Source: Mesobacterium pallidum
GTDB taxonomy: Bacteria > Pseudomonadota > Alphaproteobacteria > Rhodobacterales > Rhodobacteraceae
Reading direction: 5' to 3'
Length of the DNA: 64,000 nucleotides
NCBI RefSeq assembly: GCF_019966535.1
Contig: NZ_JAIMID010000001.1
Coordinates: 310,001-374,000, forward strand
Position numbers and translations under genes: made by a program. This document shows, piece after piece, positions 27,861 to 38,413 of the stretch (the first letter of the stretch is position 1; every line of letters begins with the position of its first letter). The notes below the pieces were generated by a model. It made no database searches and was not told the DNA's origin. It saw only the letters and a list, made by a program, of their open reading frames with translations.

Positions 27861-29384
27861 TTACAGGTCCATCAGCAGGCGGCGGGGATCCTCGAGCGCT
27901 TCCTTCACGCGGACGAGGAAGGTCACGGCGCCCTTGCCGTCGACGATGCGGTGATCGTACGACAGCGCCAGGTACATCATCGGGCGGATCTTGATCTCTC
28001 CGTTGATGACCATGGGCCGGTCCTGGATCTTGTGCATGCCAAGGATGCCCGATTGCGGGGGGTTCAGGATCGGCGAAGACATGAGCGAGCCGTAGACGCC
28101 GCCGTTCGAGATGGTGAAGGTGCCGCCCTGCATTTCCGCCATGGAAAGCTTGCCGTCACGGGCGCGGCGGCCCTTTTCGGCGATCGCCTTCTCGATCTCG
28201 GCAAAGGACATCTGGTCGGCGTCGCGGATCACCGGCACCACAAGACCCTGCGGGGTGCCCGCGGCGACGCCCATGTGGACGAAGTTCTTGTACACGATGT
28301 CGGTGCCGTCGATCTCGGCGTTGACCTCGGGGACCTCTTTCAGCGCGTGGCAGCAGGCCTTGGTGAAGAAGGACATGAAGCCCATCCGCACGCCGTGCTT
28401 CTTTTCGAACTGGTCCTTGTAGGTGTTCCGCAGCGCCATGACCTCGGTCATGTCCACCTCGTTGTAGGTGGTCAGGATCGCGGCGGTGTTCTGCGCGTCC
28501 TTGAGGCGGCGGGCGATGGTCTGGCGCAGACGGGTCATCTTGACCCGTTCTTCGCGGGCGGCGTCCTCGGCCGGGGAGGGCGCGCGCGGTGCGGCGGCGG
28601 GCGCGGACGCCTTGGGCGCGGCAGAGGCTGAGCTGACCGCCTTGGCCACGTCTTCCTTCATCACGCGGCCGTCGCGGCCGGTGCCGGTGACCTGGTCGCG
28701 GCTGATCCCGGCCTCGGCCATGGCCTTCTTGGCCGAAGGTGCGTCCTCGACATCCTTGCCGGGGGTGGTGGCGGTGTAGGCCTTGCCATCCGCCGCCTGG
28801 GCATTCGCCTCGGGCGCGGCTTTCGGTGCGGCGCCGCCCGAGGTGATCACGGCCAGCTTGGCCGAGGCATCCACGGTGGCGCCTTCCGCCGCGACGATCT
28901 CGGCCAGCACGCCCGCGGCGGGGGCCGGAACCTCGACCGAGACCTTGTCGGTCTCGAGCTCGCAGAGCATCTCGTCCTGCTCGACGCTGTCGCCGACGGA
29001 CTTGAACCAGGTGGCGACGGTCGCCTCGGTGACAGACTCGCCCAGGGTCGGGACCATCACGTCGATCGACTTGCCTGCGCCGCCGCCCGACGCGGCCGGG
29101 GCCTCCTGCTTGGGCGCCTCGGCTTTCGGCGCGGGGGCCGCGCCTTCGCCTTCGGCGATGTTGGCCAGCAGGGCGTCCACGCCCACCGTCTCGCCCTCGG
29201 CCGCGACGATGTCGGACAGGGTGCCGGCGGCGGGGGCCGGCACCTCGACGGTCACCTTGTCGGTTTCCAGCTCGCAGAGCATTTCATCGACCGCCACGGT
29301 ATCGCCCGGCTTCTTGAACCAGGTCGCCACCGTCGCCTCGGTCACGGATTCGCCCAGCGTGGGCACGCGCACTTCGATGGTCAT
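27861..29384 (-). CDS. odhB: Dihydrolipoyllysine-residue succinyltransferase, E2 of 2-oxoglutarate dehydrogenase
   Basis: The 507-residue E2 core of the 2-oxoglutarate dehydrogenase complex transfers succinyl groups from lipoate to CoA. It has two tandem lipoyl domains (each with the lipoylation motif ETDKV, lysines near residues 43 and 148), unlike the single domain of the E. coli enzyme. A peripheral subunit-binding domain (~220-255) and a catalytic domain ending in [16 protein letters not shown], with the catalytic His/Asp, follow. It starts 4 bp after sucA. Confidence 0.95.
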   Translation of the reverse strand: MTIEVRVPTLGESVTEATVATWFKKPGDTVAVDEMLCELETDKVTVEVPAPAAGTLSDIVAAEGETVGVDALLANIAEGEGAAPAPKAEAPKQEAPAASGGGAGKSIDVMVPTLGESVTEATVATWFKSVGDSVEQDEMLCELETDKVSVEVPAPAAGVLAEIVAAEGATVDASAKLAVITSGGAAPKAAPEANAQAADGKAYTATTPGKDVEDAPSAKKAMAEAGISRDQVTGTGRDGRVMKEDVAKAVSSASAAPKASAPAAAPRAPSPAEDAAREERVKMTRLRQTIARRLKDAQNTAAILTTYNEVDMTEVMALRNTYKDQFEKKHGVRMGFMSFFTKACCHALKEVPEVNAEIDGTDIVYKNFVHMGVAAGTPQGLVVPVIRDADQMSFAEIEKAIAEKGRRARDGKLSMAEMQGGTFTISNGGVYGSLMSSPILNPPQSGILGMHKIQDRPMVINGEIKIRPMMYLALSYDHRIVDGKGAVTFLVRVKEALEDPRRLLMDL

Positions 29385-29388
29385 CGTC

Positions 29389-32352
29389 TTACTTTCCTTC
29401 GATCGTCAGCGCGGCGTTCACCAGCGCTTCTTGTTGTGCCTTGTGCTGCGACGCGAGGCCCGTTGCGGGCGACGCGCTGGCGGGACGACCCGCATAGCCG
29501 GGACGCGTGTATTTCGCGCCGATCCGGTCCAGCACCCATTCGAGATTGGGTTCCATGAAGCTCCAGGCACCCTGGTTCTTGGGCTCTTCCTGGCACCAGT
29601 ACATCTCGGCCTGCTTGAAGCGCTCGAGCTCCTTGACCGCCGAGATGGCGGGGAAGGGATAGAACTGCTCGAACCGCAGGATGTAGACGTCGTCGATCCC
29701 GCGCGCGTCGCGCTCTTCCAGCAGGTCGTAATAAACCTTGCCGGAACACATCACCACGCGCTTGATCTTGTCGTCGCTGACCAGCTTGGTGTCCGAGTTC
29801 CCGTACTGGGCATCGTCCCACAGCACCCGGTGGAAGCTGGAGCCATCGGTGAACTCCTCGGCCTTCGAGATCGCCAGCTTGTGCCGCAACAGCGACTTGG
29901 GCGTCATCAGGATCAGCGGCTTGCGGTAGGACCGGTGCAGCTGGCGGCGCAGGATGTGGAAGTAGTTCGCCGGGGTCGAGCAGTTGGCCACGATCCAGTT
30001 GTCCTGGCCGCACATGGTCAGGAAGCGTTCCAGCCGGGCCGAGGAGTGTTCCGGGCCTTGCCCCTCGTAGCCGTGCGGCAGGAGGCAGACCAGGCCGGAC
30101 ATCCGCAGCCATTTCGATTCACCCGAGCTGATGAACTGGTCGAACATGATCTGCGCGCCGTTGGCGAAATCGCCGAACTGCGCTTCCCACAGCACCAGGG
30201 CGTTGGGTTCGGCCAGCGAATAGCCGTATTCAAAGCCCAGCACCGCGTATTCCGAGAGCATCGAGTCGATGACCTCGTAATGGGCCTGGCCTTCGCGGAT
30301 GTGGTTCAGCGGGTAGTAGCGGCTTTCGTCCTGCTGGTTGATGATGCCGGAATGGCGCTGCGAGAAGGTGCCGCGCGTCGAATCCTGGCCCGACAGCCGG
30401 ACCGGGTAGCCCTCGGTCAGCAGAGAGCCGAAGGCCAGCGCCTCGGCCGTGGCCCAGTCGAACCCTTCCCCGGTCTCGAGCATCTTGGACTTGGCCTCGA
30501 GCAGGCGTTCGACCGTCTTGTGCGCCGGGAAGCCGTCGGGAAGCGTCGTCAGCGCGCGGCCGACCTGCTCCAGCGTCTCGGGGCTGACCGAGGTGTTGCC
30601 GCGCTGGTACTGGTCGGCCTCTTCCCGGTCGAGATGCGACCAGCGGCCGTCCAGCCAGTCCGCCTTGTTGGGGCGGTACTGCTTGCCGGCCTCGAACTCG
30701 TCGTTCATCTTGGACTGGAAGGCGGCCTTCATGTCCTCGATCTCGCCCTCGGGGATCAGCCCGTCCTTGACCAGCCGGTCGGTGTACAGCGACAGGGTCG
30801 TCTTGTGGCCCTTGATCTTCTTGTACATCAAGGGGTTGGTGAACATCGGCTCGTCGCCTTCGTTGTGACCGAAGCGGCGGTAGCAGATGATGTCGATCAC
30901 CACGTCCTTGTGGAACTTCTGCCGGAACTCGGTCGCCACCTTGGCGGCATGGACCACGGCCTCGGGGTCGTCGCCGTTGACGTGGAAGATCGGCGCCTCG
31001 ACCATCAGGGCGATGTCCGTGGGATAGGGGCTCGAGCGGCTGAAATGCGGCGCCGTGGTGAACCCGATCTGGTTGTTCACGACGATATGCATGGTGCCGC
31101 CGGTCTTGTGCCCGACCAGGCCCGAAAGGCCAAAGCCCTCGGCCACCACGCCCTGGCCGGCAAAGGCCGCGTCGCCGTGCAGCAGGATCGGCAGCACCGC
31201 GATGCGGTCCGTATCGCCCAGTTGCGCCTGCTTGGCCCGCGCCTTGCCCAGCACGACCGGGTTGACCGCCTCGAGGTGGCTGGGGTTGGCGGTCAGCGAC
31301 AGGTGCACCTTGTTGCCGTCGAACTCGCGGTCCGACGAGGCGCCGAGGTGGTATTTCACGTCGCCCGAACCGTCCACGTCATCGGGCTTGTAGCTGCCGC
31401 CCTGGAACTCGTGGAAGATCGCGCGATAGGGCTTGTTCATCACGTTGGCGAGGATGTTGAGGCGCCCCCGGTGGGGCATGCCGATCACGATCTCCTTGAC
31501 CCCCAGCGCGCCGCCGCGCTTGATGATCTGCTCCATCGCCGGGATCAGGCTTTCGCCGCCGTCGAGGCCGAAGCGCTTGGTGCCCATGTACTTGACGTGC
31601 AGGAACTTTTCGAAGCCCTCGGCCTCGACCATCTTGTTCAGGATCGCCTTGCGGCCCTCGCGGGTGAACTGGATCTCCTTGCCGAAGCCCTCGATCCGCT
31701 CCTTCAGCCAGGCGCTCTGCTCGGGGTCCGAAATGTGCATGTACTGCAGCGCGAAGGTGCCGCAGTAGGTCCGCTTCACGATGTCCACGATCTGCCGCAT
31801 CGAGGCGACCTGCAGCCCCAGTACGTTGTCGATGAAGATCGGCCGGTCCATGTCCTGCGCACCGAAGCCGTAGTTGGCCGGGTCGAGCTCGGGGTGGGCC
31901 ACATGCGCCCGCAGGTCCAGCGGGTCGAGATCGGCAGCCAGGTGACCGCGGATGCGGTAGGCGCGGATCAGCATCAGCGCGCGGATGCTGTCCAGCACCG
32001 CCTGCTTGACCTGATCATCAGTGACCTCGATCCCCTTTTCGGCAGCCTTTTCCTTGATCTTCTTCCCGGCATCCTTGGCCTCGGCCGGCGCGGGCCACTG
32101 CCCGTCCAGCGCGGCGGTCAGGTCGTCATTCGGCGCCGGCGGCCAATCGCCCCGCGCCCAGGACGGGCCCGCAGCCTCGGCCTTGACCGAGCGTTCGTCG
32201 TCGCCCATGGCCTTGAAGAACTCGGCCCAGCTGGCATCGACCGCGCTGGGGTCGTTCGCGTACTGCGCGTAAAGCTGTTCGAGGTATTCCGCGTTGTGCC
32301 CCTGCATGAAGCTCGAGGCATGGAAGAGGTCGTTGGGGCTTTGGTCGGTCAT
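29389..32352 (-). CDS. sucA: 2-oxoglutarate dehydrogenase E1 component
   Basis: The 987-residue thiamine-diphosphate-dependent E1 decarboxylates 2-oxoglutarate and succinylates the lipoyl domain of OdhB. Recognisable blocks are [15 protein letters not shown] at the N-terminus, the [11 protein letters not shown] active-site loop (~265), [13 protein letters not shown] (ThDP region, ~395), and the C-terminal [21 protein letters not shown] (~750). It lies between an orphan gene (12 bp upstream) and odhB (4 bp downstream). Confidence 0.96.
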   Translation of the reverse strand: MTDQSPNDLFHASSFMQGHNAEYLEQLYAQYANDPSAVDASWAEFFKAMGDDERSVKAEAAGPSWARGDWPPAPNDDLTAALDGQWPAPAEAKDAGKKIKEKAAEKGIEVTDDQVKQAVLDSIRALMLIRAYRIRGHLAADLDPLDLRAHVAHPELDPANYGFGAQDMDRPIFIDNVLGLQVASMRQIVDIVKRTYCGTFALQYMHISDPEQSAWLKERIEGFGKEIQFTREGRKAILNKMVEAEGFEKFLHVKYMGTKRFGLDGGESLIPAMEQIIKRGGALGVKEIVIGMPHRGRLNILANVMNKPYRAIFHEFQGGSYKPDDVDGSGDVKYHLGASSDREFDGNKVHLSLTANPSHLEAVNPVVLGKARAKQAQLGDTDRIAVLPILLHGDAAFAGQGVVAEGFGLSGLVGHKTGGTMHIVVNNQIGFTTAPHFSRSSPYPTDIALMVEAPIFHVNGDDPEAVVHAAKVATEFRQKFHKDVVIDIICYRRFGHNEGDEPMFTNPLMYKKIKGHKTTLSLYTDRLVKDGLIPEGEIEDMKAAFQSKMNDEFEAGKQYRPNKADWLDGRWSHLDREEADQYQRGNTSVSPETLEQVGRALTTLPDGFPAHKTVERLLEAKSKMLETGEGFDWATAEALAFGSLLTEGYPVRLSGQDSTRGTFSQRHSGIINQQDESRYYPLNHIREGQAHYEVIDSMLSEYAVLGFEYGYSLAEPNALVLWEAQFGDFANGAQIMFDQFISSGESKWLRMSGLVCLLPHGYEGQGPEHSSARLERFLTMCGQDNWIVANCSTPANYFHILRRQLHRSYRKPLILMTPKSLLRHKLAISKAEEFTDGSSFHRVLWDDAQYGNSDTKLVSDDKIKRVVMCSGKVYYDLLEERDARGIDDVYILRFEQFYPFPAISAVKELERFKQAEMYWCQEEPKNQGAWSFMEPNLEWVLDRIGAKYTRPGYAGRPASASPATGLASQHKAQQEALVNAALTIEGK

Positions 32353-32364
32353 AGCGTCTTCCAG

Positions 32365-33087
32365 TTAGTTGTAAGTGATGAAGAACCGTTCGGCACAGTA
32401 CAGGCGGGTCTGATCGGGGAGGTCGAAGCCGGGCAAAAGCTCACGAAGGAAGCGACCAGCATAAAGTCGATGGCCGGATTGGTAGCCCCAGGCGCCGCTA
32501 TGAAACACAGACCCTTCGATGCTGTCCTCGCTGCGCTTCAAGTAGTGAAGGCTCCCGTTGTAGTTGCCTGACGGGGTTCTGCTCGCCGGCCCTTGCCCAT
32601 TGTAAAGCTCAGCGTAGCTTTCGGGGTTGATCAAAGAGGTCTCTCCAAGGGGAGTGAGGACATCGTGGTCAAAAGCCCAGAGCGCTGCATACTTCCAGTC
32701 GGGGGCTTTGCCGCCGATCGAAGCGCCTTCGGCGATGAAAACGGGCAAGTCTTTGGCGTCGTTGTGCCGAAACCCCTTTGGAACAACTTTGCCTGCCAAG
32801 AAACGTATCGCGTGAGGGGTCTTGCTTGCCCGTTGGTACAGAAACACGGTGCGATACATCTCGCGCGTCCGTATCCCAAAAACGGTATTGAGCTTGTTTA
32901 CATCAACGCGCCGATGAAGCCGTGCAAGCGGAGGGGCGTTAGTTTCTTCCCAGCCTGACGCATCAAGATCGCTCGCCAAAGTGGGGGGGGAACGGTAGTC
33001 TTCAGACTGCAAAACACGCGCAATGAGACGCTTCAAGGTGTCCCTTGAAGCGCTCTCTGATGGACGTGATTTGCTGTCAAGAAGCAT
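32365..33087 (-). CDS. Orphan hypothetical protein inserted between sucD and sucA
   Basis: A 240-residue protein with no family recognised. Its composition differs from the neighbours: two 60-base lines counted by hand gave 34 and 33 G+C (about 56%), well below the adjoining suc genes. It is soluble, rich in Arg, Tyr and Phe, with NPESYAELYNGQG (~158) and a C-terminal RLYCAERFFITYN. Despite the foreign look it fits tightly, 3 bp after sucD and 12 bp before sucA, so it must be co-transcribed. A horizontally acquired gene is the simplest reading. Confidence 0.72.
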   Translation of the reverse strand: MLLDSKSRPSESASRDTLKRLIARVLQSEDYRSPPTLASDLDASGWEETNAPPLARLHRRVDVNKLNTVFGIRTREMYRTVFLYQRASKTPHAIRFLAGKVVPKGFRHNDAKDLPVFIAEGASIGGKAPDWKYAALWAFDHDVLTPLGETSLINPESYAELYNGQGPASRTPSGNYNGSLHYLKRSEDSIEGSVFHSGAWGYQSGHRLYAGRFLRELLPGFDLPDQTRLYCAERFFITYN

Positions 33088-33090
33088 CGC

Positions 33091-33972
33091 TCAGCCGATC
33101 GCCTTCAGCACGGCTTCGCCCAGGGTCGCGGGGCTGTCGGCCACGACGATGCCCGCGCTCTGCATGGCTTCGATCTTGTCCTCGGCACCACCCTTGCCGC
33201 CGGCGACGATGGCGCCCGCGTGGCCCATGCGGCGGCCCGGAGGCGCCGTGCGGCCGGCGATGAAGCCCGCGGTGGGCTTCCAGCGGCCCTTCTTGCGCTC
33301 ATCGGCCAGGAATTGCGCGGCCTCTTCCTCGGCCGAGCCGCCGATCTCGCCGATCATGATGATCGAAGTGGTCTCTTCGTCCGCGAGGAACCATTCGAGC
33401 ACGTCGATATGCTCGGTCCCCTTGATCGGGTCGCCGCCAATGCCCACGCAGGTGGACTGGCCCAGGCCAACATCCGTCGTCTGTTTCACGGCCTCATAGG
33501 TCAGCGTGCCCGAGCGCGAGACAACACCGACCGAGCCACGCTTGTGGATATGGCCGGGCATGATGCCGATCTTGCAGGCGTCCGGCGTGATGACACCGGG
33601 GCAGTTCGGGCCGATCAGCTTGGACTTGGACCCTTCCAGCGCGCGCTTGACCTTCATCATGTCGAGCACCGGGATGCCTTCGGTGATGCAGACGATCAGC
33701 TCCATCTCGGCGTCGATGGCTTCCATGATGGAATCGGCGGCGAAGGGCGGCGGCACGTAGATCACCGAAGCGTTCGCCTCGGTCACGTGCTTGGCCTCGT
33801 GGACCGAGTTGAAGACGGGCAGGCCAAGGTGCTCGGACCCGCCCTTGCCGGGGGTCACGCCGCCGACCATCTTGGTGCCGTAGGCGATGGCCTGCTCGGT
33901 GTGAAAGGTGCCCTGGCTGCCGGTGAGGCCCTGGCAGATCACCTTGGTGTTTTCGTCGATAAGTACGGCCAT
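33091..33972 (-). CDS. sucD: Succinyl-CoA ligase, alpha subunit
   Basis: The 293-residue alpha subunit, with SucC, converts succinyl-CoA to succinate with substrate-level phosphorylation. The CoA-binding Rossmann fold ([20 protein letters not shown]) and the phospho-histidine segment [16 protein letters not shown] near the C-terminus are intact. Unusually, it is separated from sucC by two sulfotransferase-like genes and 138 bp of non-coding DNA. The length is normal for the family. Confidence 0.96.
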   Translation of the reverse strand: MAVLIDENTKVICQGLTGSQGTFHTEQAIAYGTKMVGGVTPGKGGSEHLGLPVFNSVHEAKHVTEANASVIYVPPPFAADSIMEAIDAEMELIVCITEGIPVLDMMKVKRALEGSKSKLIGPNCPGVITPDACKIGIMPGHIHKRGSVGVVSRSGTLTYEAVKQTTDVGLGQSTCVGIGGDPIKGTEHIDVLEWFLADEETTSIIMIGEIGGSAEEEAAQFLADERKKGRWKPTAGFIAGRTAPPGRRMGHAGAIVAGGKGGAEDKIEAMQSAGIVVADSPATLGEAVLKAIG

Positions 33973-34110
33973 AACGGTCCTTCCTTCACTTGTCGGTCAT
34001 TGGCCCGGCCGCCGGGAGGGCGGGCTGGGCAAGTCGGTTGGTCTGCGGATCGCCCGCCGGGCGCGCGGAGGCGCTCCGGCAAGGCGGGGAAAGCGGGGCA
34101 GGGCGGCGCA

Positions 34111-35352
34111 TCACGACGCCCCCGCGGTTGCGGCGGCGCGCCCTGGATCGGGCTCCGGCTCGAGCTCGAGTTCGGGCGCGATGGTGGCATTGGCCGATTC
34201 CTCGGGGCCGGTCTCGACCGTCTCGTCAAGCTCGTCCCCCTCGTCGCTCTCGTCCGCGCCCGAGGCCACCGGCGCGCCGCGCGGGCGCAGCACCGACAGC
34301 TCCTTCTCGGCCTCGTCCAGCGGCGGGATGCGGCCAAGGCGCAGGCGGATCACCAGCTCGGTCATCAGCTCGAGCGCCCGCTCGCGCAGCTCCTCGACCG
34401 GCATGGGTTCGTCCTTGGCGTCCATCGGGGTCCAGAGCCGGTCACGGTCCGGGAAGAACTCGGACAGCATCTTCTTGTCGACCCAGTTGCGCTTCCAGCC
34501 GACCCGGCGGCGTTGCTGGTCGTTCAGGCGGATCGCCGGCGCCTCGGCGCCCAGGCGCGTCGCCACGCGCAGGAGGCCCCGCCGCAGCGGGTTCATCCTG
34601 CCGTCGCGGCGCAACTCGGGAATGCGGCGGTTGAGCATGCGCAGCGCCTCGGCCGAGACACTGCTGAGCGCCTCGTTCATCCGCGACGGCCGCTCCAGCC
34701 GGGTCTCGTCAAGCCCGCAGGCCTGGCAGAAATCCGAAATCAGGTCGCCCTTGGCCAGGAAGCTCTTGTCGAGCAGGCGCACATCGTAATTCTCGCGGCC
34801 CACGGTGTCGGCCCAGTTGGCGACCCGCCAGAACGACCCTTCCCGCTTGAGCTGCCGAGAGATGAATTCGTCCAGCGTCATTCCTCCGCCGCGCTTGATC
34901 CGCTCGGAATAGGACGAGGCCAACGCCAGGGCCGGGTCGCGGAAATAGACGACGTAGCGGACTTCGTCGAAGCTTTCCGTCAGCAGCTCGTGAAAGCTTT
35001 GCACCAGCTCGGGCCGGTTGAGCCAGGGCGTGACATGCTCGGACGAAAAGATCGCCACCGGCTCGGGATAGGTCTCGGCAAAGCGGCGCAGGTGGTCGAT
35101 GTAGCCGCCGTACTCGGCCTTCTGCTGCTCGAGCGTGGTGGCCTTGTAGCGGATGCGCTGCTCGCGATGCGGCAGCAGGGTGCCCGTGCGGACAAAGGCG
35201 GTCATCGGGAGCTCGAACTGGCTGCCCCGATTTTCGACGCTGCGCTGGAACCGAACGCCCTGCTCGCGCAGCGCCTCGGTGTTGCTGTGCAGAAAGGCCT
35301 GCAACGTCGTCGTCCCGGTCTTGGGGCAGCCTATGTGAAAGATCGCCTTCAT
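34111..35352 (-). CDS. Sulfotransferase-family protein (embedded between sucC and sucD)
   Basis: A 413-residue P-loop protein. The N-terminal HIGCPKTGTTTLQAFL is the 5'-phosphosulfate-binding loop of PAPS-dependent sulfotransferases, and VVYFRDPALALASSYSERI (~140) is the 3'-phosphate-binding motif with its Arg/Ser. The C-terminal ~70 residues form an acidic, low-complexity tail. A carbohydrate or other surface acceptor is likely by family, but the substrate is not evident. It begins 15 bp after another sulfotransferase-like gene and lies in the suc transcript. The pairing suggests they act together. Confidence 0.82.
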   Translation of the reverse strand: MKAIFHIGCPKTGTTTLQAFLHSNTEALREQGVRFQRSVENRGSQFELPMTAFVRTGTLLPHREQRIRYKATTLEQQKAEYGGYIDHLRRFAETYPEPVAIFSSEHVTPWLNRPELVQSFHELLTESFDEVRYVVYFRDPALALASSYSERIKRGGGMTLDEFISRQLKREGSFWRVANWADTVGRENYDVRLLDKSFLAKGDLISDFCQACGLDETRLERPSRMNEALSSVSAEALRMLNRRIPELRRDGRMNPLRRGLLRVATRLGAEAPAIRLNDQQRRRVGWKRNWVDKKMLSEFFPDRDRLWTPMDAKDEPMPVEELRERALELMTELVIRLRLGRIPPLDEAEKELSVLRPRGAPVASGADESDEGDELDETVETGPEESANATIAPELELEPEPDPGRAAATAGAS

Positions 35353-35367
35353 CGTTCGGGGCCTGCC

Positions 35368-37011
35368 TCAGGCCACCGGTCGCGGCCGGCCATCGGCCAG
35401 CGCGTCGAGGATCCGGGTCCAGGCCGCGCGATGCGCGGTCAGCCACTGCTCGATCTTGATGTTCGCCCCGCTGGTCCCGTCCGTCCCGGTCAGGTGCTGG
35501 GCCTGGTCGAGGAAATCCGCCGGAATGCTGCGCAGCCAGTCGGTCAGAGCCCCTGCCGCGGCGCCGACCTCGAAGGTCGAGGGGCGGGCCAGCAGTTCGG
35601 CCAGCGCGGGCGAGCTCACCAAGGCGGCGGCCTCCAGCGCCAGGGGCGCGGGGGTGCCGGGCGCCTCGGCCGCACCGGTCTGGGGCGCGGCGGTCTCGGG
35701 CAGCGTGACCGCGCTCTCGACCGCGGGGTCGAGAAAACGCACCACCTCGGCGGCCAGCCGCGCGGTGTCGGCCGCGAAGGCGCCATGGGGCACGGCCAGG
35801 AACCGGCCCTCGGGGCAGGTCAGCGCCGCGCCAAGGCTGACGGGCAGGGCCAGCGCGCCCAGGATGGCCAGGCGCGGGACGGCCTCGCCGCCGCCGCCAT
35901 CGCCGCCGGGGCGGGGCCGGGCCGGGCCGGCCTGCACCATCTCGTTCGGGTCGCGCAGGGTCACGATGCCCTTCTTGCCGGCGATGCCCTGCATCACCGC
36001 GTCGAGGTGCAGGTAAAAGGTCGGCGTCTTGTCCCCGGCGAGCGACACCTTGCTGCGCTCGTTGATCAGGGTGTGCACGCGCCGGGCGCCGCCGCGCTGG
36101 GTCGGGAACGACGGGTCGAAGAAGGACTGCGGAAAGCTGACCTTGGTGAAATCGGTGGTGGGGCTGAACCGCTCGAGCCCGCAGATGATCTCGGGGTGCC
36201 CGTTCATCACCTGAACCAGCTCGTTGATCCCGCTGCCCGTGGCGCCGAAGACGATGAAGTCCAGCGGACGGCCGGGGACGTCCTTCCACTGGGCACCGAG
36301 CTCGGCCGGGCCCTGGTCGGGCCGCTTGCCGCCCTTGAACCGGGGACGCGGTGCGCCGCCTTCGGGGCCACCTTCGCCGCGTGCCTGCGGGCCACGCCCC
36401 TTGCGGCCGGGGCCGCCGGCGCCGCCGGGACCACGCCCCTGGCCGCCCGCGCCGCCGGGACCACGCCCCTGGCCGCCCGTGCCGCCGGGACCGCGCCCCT
36501 GGCCGCCTGCGCCGCCGGGGCCACGCCCCTGGCCACCTGCACCACCGGGGCCGCCCGGGCGGCGGCCTTCACCGCCGGGGCCACCCGGTCCGCGGCCTGC
36601 GCCGCCGGGACCGCCTGCACGGGGTCCCTCGCCACCGGGGCCACGCCCCTGGCCGCCTGCGCCGCCGGGACCACGCCCCTGGCCACCTGCACCGCCGGGG
36701 CCGCCCGGTCCGCGGCCTGCGCCGCCCGGACCACCTGCACGAGGTCCCTCGCCGCCGGGGCCGCCCGGTCCGCGCCCCTGGCGGCCGGGGCCGCCCTGGC
36801 CGCGCCGCCCTTGGCCACCCTGGCCACCGGGACCACCCGGGCCGCGACGCCCGCCTTCTGCACCGGCCTCGGCCGCGTCATCCGCGCCGGGACTCTGCCC
36901 GCGGCCCTGCGGCCGACCGGGACGACGCCCGCCGCGCCCTGCGCCGGGCCCGCCCTGCGGGGCGGCTTCGGGGGTGTCGGGGGTCTTGTCGGTATCGTCG
37001 TCGCTGGCCAT
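35368..37011 (-). CDS. Sulfotransferase-like protein with long Gly/Arg/Pro-rich N-terminal region
   Basis: A 547-residue protein of two parts. Residues ~15-220 are a low-complexity region of repeated GGAGGQGRGPGG-type units, resembling RGG/collagen-like sequence. Residues ~235-547 are a divergent sulfotransferase-type P-loop domain: FIVFGATGSGINELVQVM (phosphosulfate loop, with Ser-Gly-Ile replacing Gly-Thr-Thr) and IVTLRDPNEMV (3'-phosphate motif). No signal peptide. The acceptor is unknown and the altered P-loop leaves activity in doubt. It sits between sucC and a canonical sulfotransferase, all co-directional. Confidence 0.75.
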   Translation of the reverse strand: MASDDDTDKTPDTPEAAPQGGPGAGRGGRRPGRPQGRGQSPGADDAAEAGAEGGRRGPGGPGGQGGQGRRGQGGPGRQGRGPGGPGGEGPRAGGPGGAGRGPGGPGGAGGQGRGPGGAGGQGRGPGGEGPRAGGPGGAGRGPGGPGGEGRRPGGPGGAGGQGRGPGGAGGQGRGPGGTGGQGRGPGGAGGQGRGPGGAGGPGRKGRGPQARGEGGPEGGAPRPRFKGGKRPDQGPAELGAQWKDVPGRPLDFIVFGATGSGINELVQVMNGHPEIICGLERFSPTTDFTKVSFPQSFFDPSFPTQRGGARRVHTLINERSKVSLAGDKTPTFYLHLDAVMQGIAGKKGIVTLRDPNEMVQAGPARPRPGGDGGGGEAVPRLAILGALALPVSLGAALTCPEGRFLAVPHGAFAADTARLAAEVVRFLDPAVESAVTLPETAAPQTGAAEAPGTPAPLALEAAALVSSPALAELLARPSTFEVGAAAGALTDWLRSIPADFLDQAQHLTGTDGTSGANIKIEQWLTAHRAAWTRILDALADGRPRPVA

Positions 37012-37080
37012 GGAGAATATCCGATGCGCTGAAGGTCGGGGACACGTCCCGGCGGGCCCCCCGCCGGAACCGTGGGTGAT

Positions 37081-37103
37081 GGCCGCGCGGCTGGCGCGCG
37101 GCC
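37081..37103. other. GC-only hairpin between sucC and the sulfotransferase pair
   Basis: GGCCGCGC (37081-37088) pairs with GCGCGGCC (37096-37103) around a 7-nt loop, 9 bp after the sucC stop on the minus strand. There is no T-run, so it may be an attenuator or an mRNA processing/stability element that lets sucC be expressed at a different level from the downstream genes. Confidence 0.45.
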
Positions 37104-37112
37104 GGTCGGGCG

Positions 37113-38306
37113 TCAGCCCTTGACCGCTTTCACGATCTTCTGTGCGCCGTCCTTGAGGTCGTCCGCGGCGATCACGTCGAGGCCGGAATTGTTGATCAAC
37201 TCCTTGCCCTTCTCGACGTTCGTGCCCTCGAGGCGCACCACCAGAGGCACCTTCAGGCCGACTTCCTTGACCGCGGCGATCACGCCCTCGGCGATCACGT
37301 CACAGCGCATGATGCCGCCGAAGATATTGACCAGGATGCCCTTCACGTTCGGGTCACTGGTGATGATCTTGAACGCCTCGGTCACCTTTTCCTTGGTGGC
37401 GCCGCCGCCCACGTCGAGGAAGTTCGCCGGTTCCGCTCCGTAAAGCTTGATGATGTCCATCGTCGCCATGGCCAGGCCCGCGCCATTCACCATGCAGCCG
37501 ATCTCGCCATCCAGCGCGATGTAGTTCAGGTCGTACTTGGAGGCCTGGAGTTCCTTCGGGTCCTCCTCGGTCTCGTCGCGCAGGTTCATGATGTCAGGCT
37601 GGCGATACATCGCGTTGCCGTCGAACCCGAGCTTGGCGTCCAGCACCTTGAGCGCACCGCCCTTCATCACGATCAGCGGGTTGATCTCGAGCATCTCCAT
37701 GTCCTTCTCGACGAAGGCCTTGTAGAGGATGCCCATCAGCTTGACGCATTCCTTGACGGCCGCGCCGGTCAGGCCCAGCGAGAACGCAATTCGGCGGCCA
37801 TGGAACGGCTGGTAGCCGGTGGCCGGGTCGACGCTGAAGCTCAGGATCTTCTCGGGGGTGGAGGCCGCGACCTCCTCGATGTCCATGCCGCCCTCGGTCG
37901 AGCAGACAAAGCTGATGCGGCTCGACTGACGATCAACCAGCAGGGCGAGGTACAACTCGCGCTCGATGTCCGAGCCGTCTTCGATGTAGATGCGGTTGAC
38001 CTGCTTGCCGGCCGGGCCGGTCTGGTGGGTCACCAGCGTCTTGCCCAGCATCTTCTTGGCTTCCTCGGCGGCTTCCTCCACCGACTTTGCCAGGCGCACG
38101 CCGCCCTTCTCGCCGGCTTCGGCCTCCTTGAAGGAGCCCTTGCCGCGGCCACCGGCGTGGATCTGCGCCTTGACCACCCACAGCGGGCCGTCGAGCTCAC
38201 CTGCCGCGGACTTGGCTTCCTCTGCCTTGAGGACGGCACGCCCGTCGCTGACCGGCGCGCCATAGGAACGCAGCAGTGCTTTCGCCTGATACTCGTGGAT
38301 GTTCAT
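37113..38306 (-). CDS. sucC: Succinyl-CoA ligase (ADP-forming), beta subunit
   Basis: The 397-residue ATP-grasp beta subunit of succinyl-CoA synthetase. It has [16 protein letters not shown] at the N-terminus, the nucleotide-binding [19 protein letters not shown] (~52), EINPLIV (~200) and [17 protein letters not shown] (~325). ATG 38306 is the conserved start; the 14-residue upstream extension is rejected. It is the first gene of the suc transcript, with paired palindromes about 110 bp upstream. The partner sucD is two genes further on instead of adjacent. Confidence 0.96.
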   Translation of the reverse strand: MNIHEYQAKALLRSYGAPVSDGRAVLKAEEAKSAAGELDGPLWVVKAQIHAGGRGKGSFKEAEAGEKGGVRLAKSVEEAAEEAKKMLGKTLVTHQTGPAGKQVNRIYIEDGSDIERELYLALLVDRQSSRISFVCSTEGGMDIEEVAASTPEKILSFSVDPATGYQPFHGRRIAFSLGLTGAAVKECVKLMGILYKAFVEKDMEMLEINPLIVMKGGALKVLDAKLGFDGNAMYRQPDIMNLRDETEEDPKELQASKYDLNYIALDGEIGCMVNGAGLAMATMDIIKLYGAEPANFLDVGGGATKEKVTEAFKIITSDPNVKGILVNIFGGIMRCDVIAEGVIAAVKEVGLKVPLVVRLEGTNVEKGKELINNSGLDVIAADDLKDGAQKIVKAVKG

Positions 38307-38413
38307 GAAAACCGTCCTTCGTTGCCAGTTTGACCCGGGTATAGGCACAACCCAAACAAGTTCTTAAACGGTTTTTCGCATTATTCCTGCATTTGTCGCC
38401 ATTTGGCTTACTT

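Noticed and set aside
28783..32571. A 1262-codon plus-strand frame opposite sucA and odhB
   Set aside because: Antisense of two well-conserved TCA genes; no domain seen.
36370..36930. Tandem GC-rich repeats as a satellite or origin
   Set aside because: They lie in frame inside a coding sequence and encode Gly/Arg/Pro-rich units.
33220..37032. A 1270-codon plus-strand frame opposite sucD and the sulfotransferase-like genes
   Set aside because: Shadow frame; its TAGAAGTT-like tail arises only from the Gly-rich tract read backwards.
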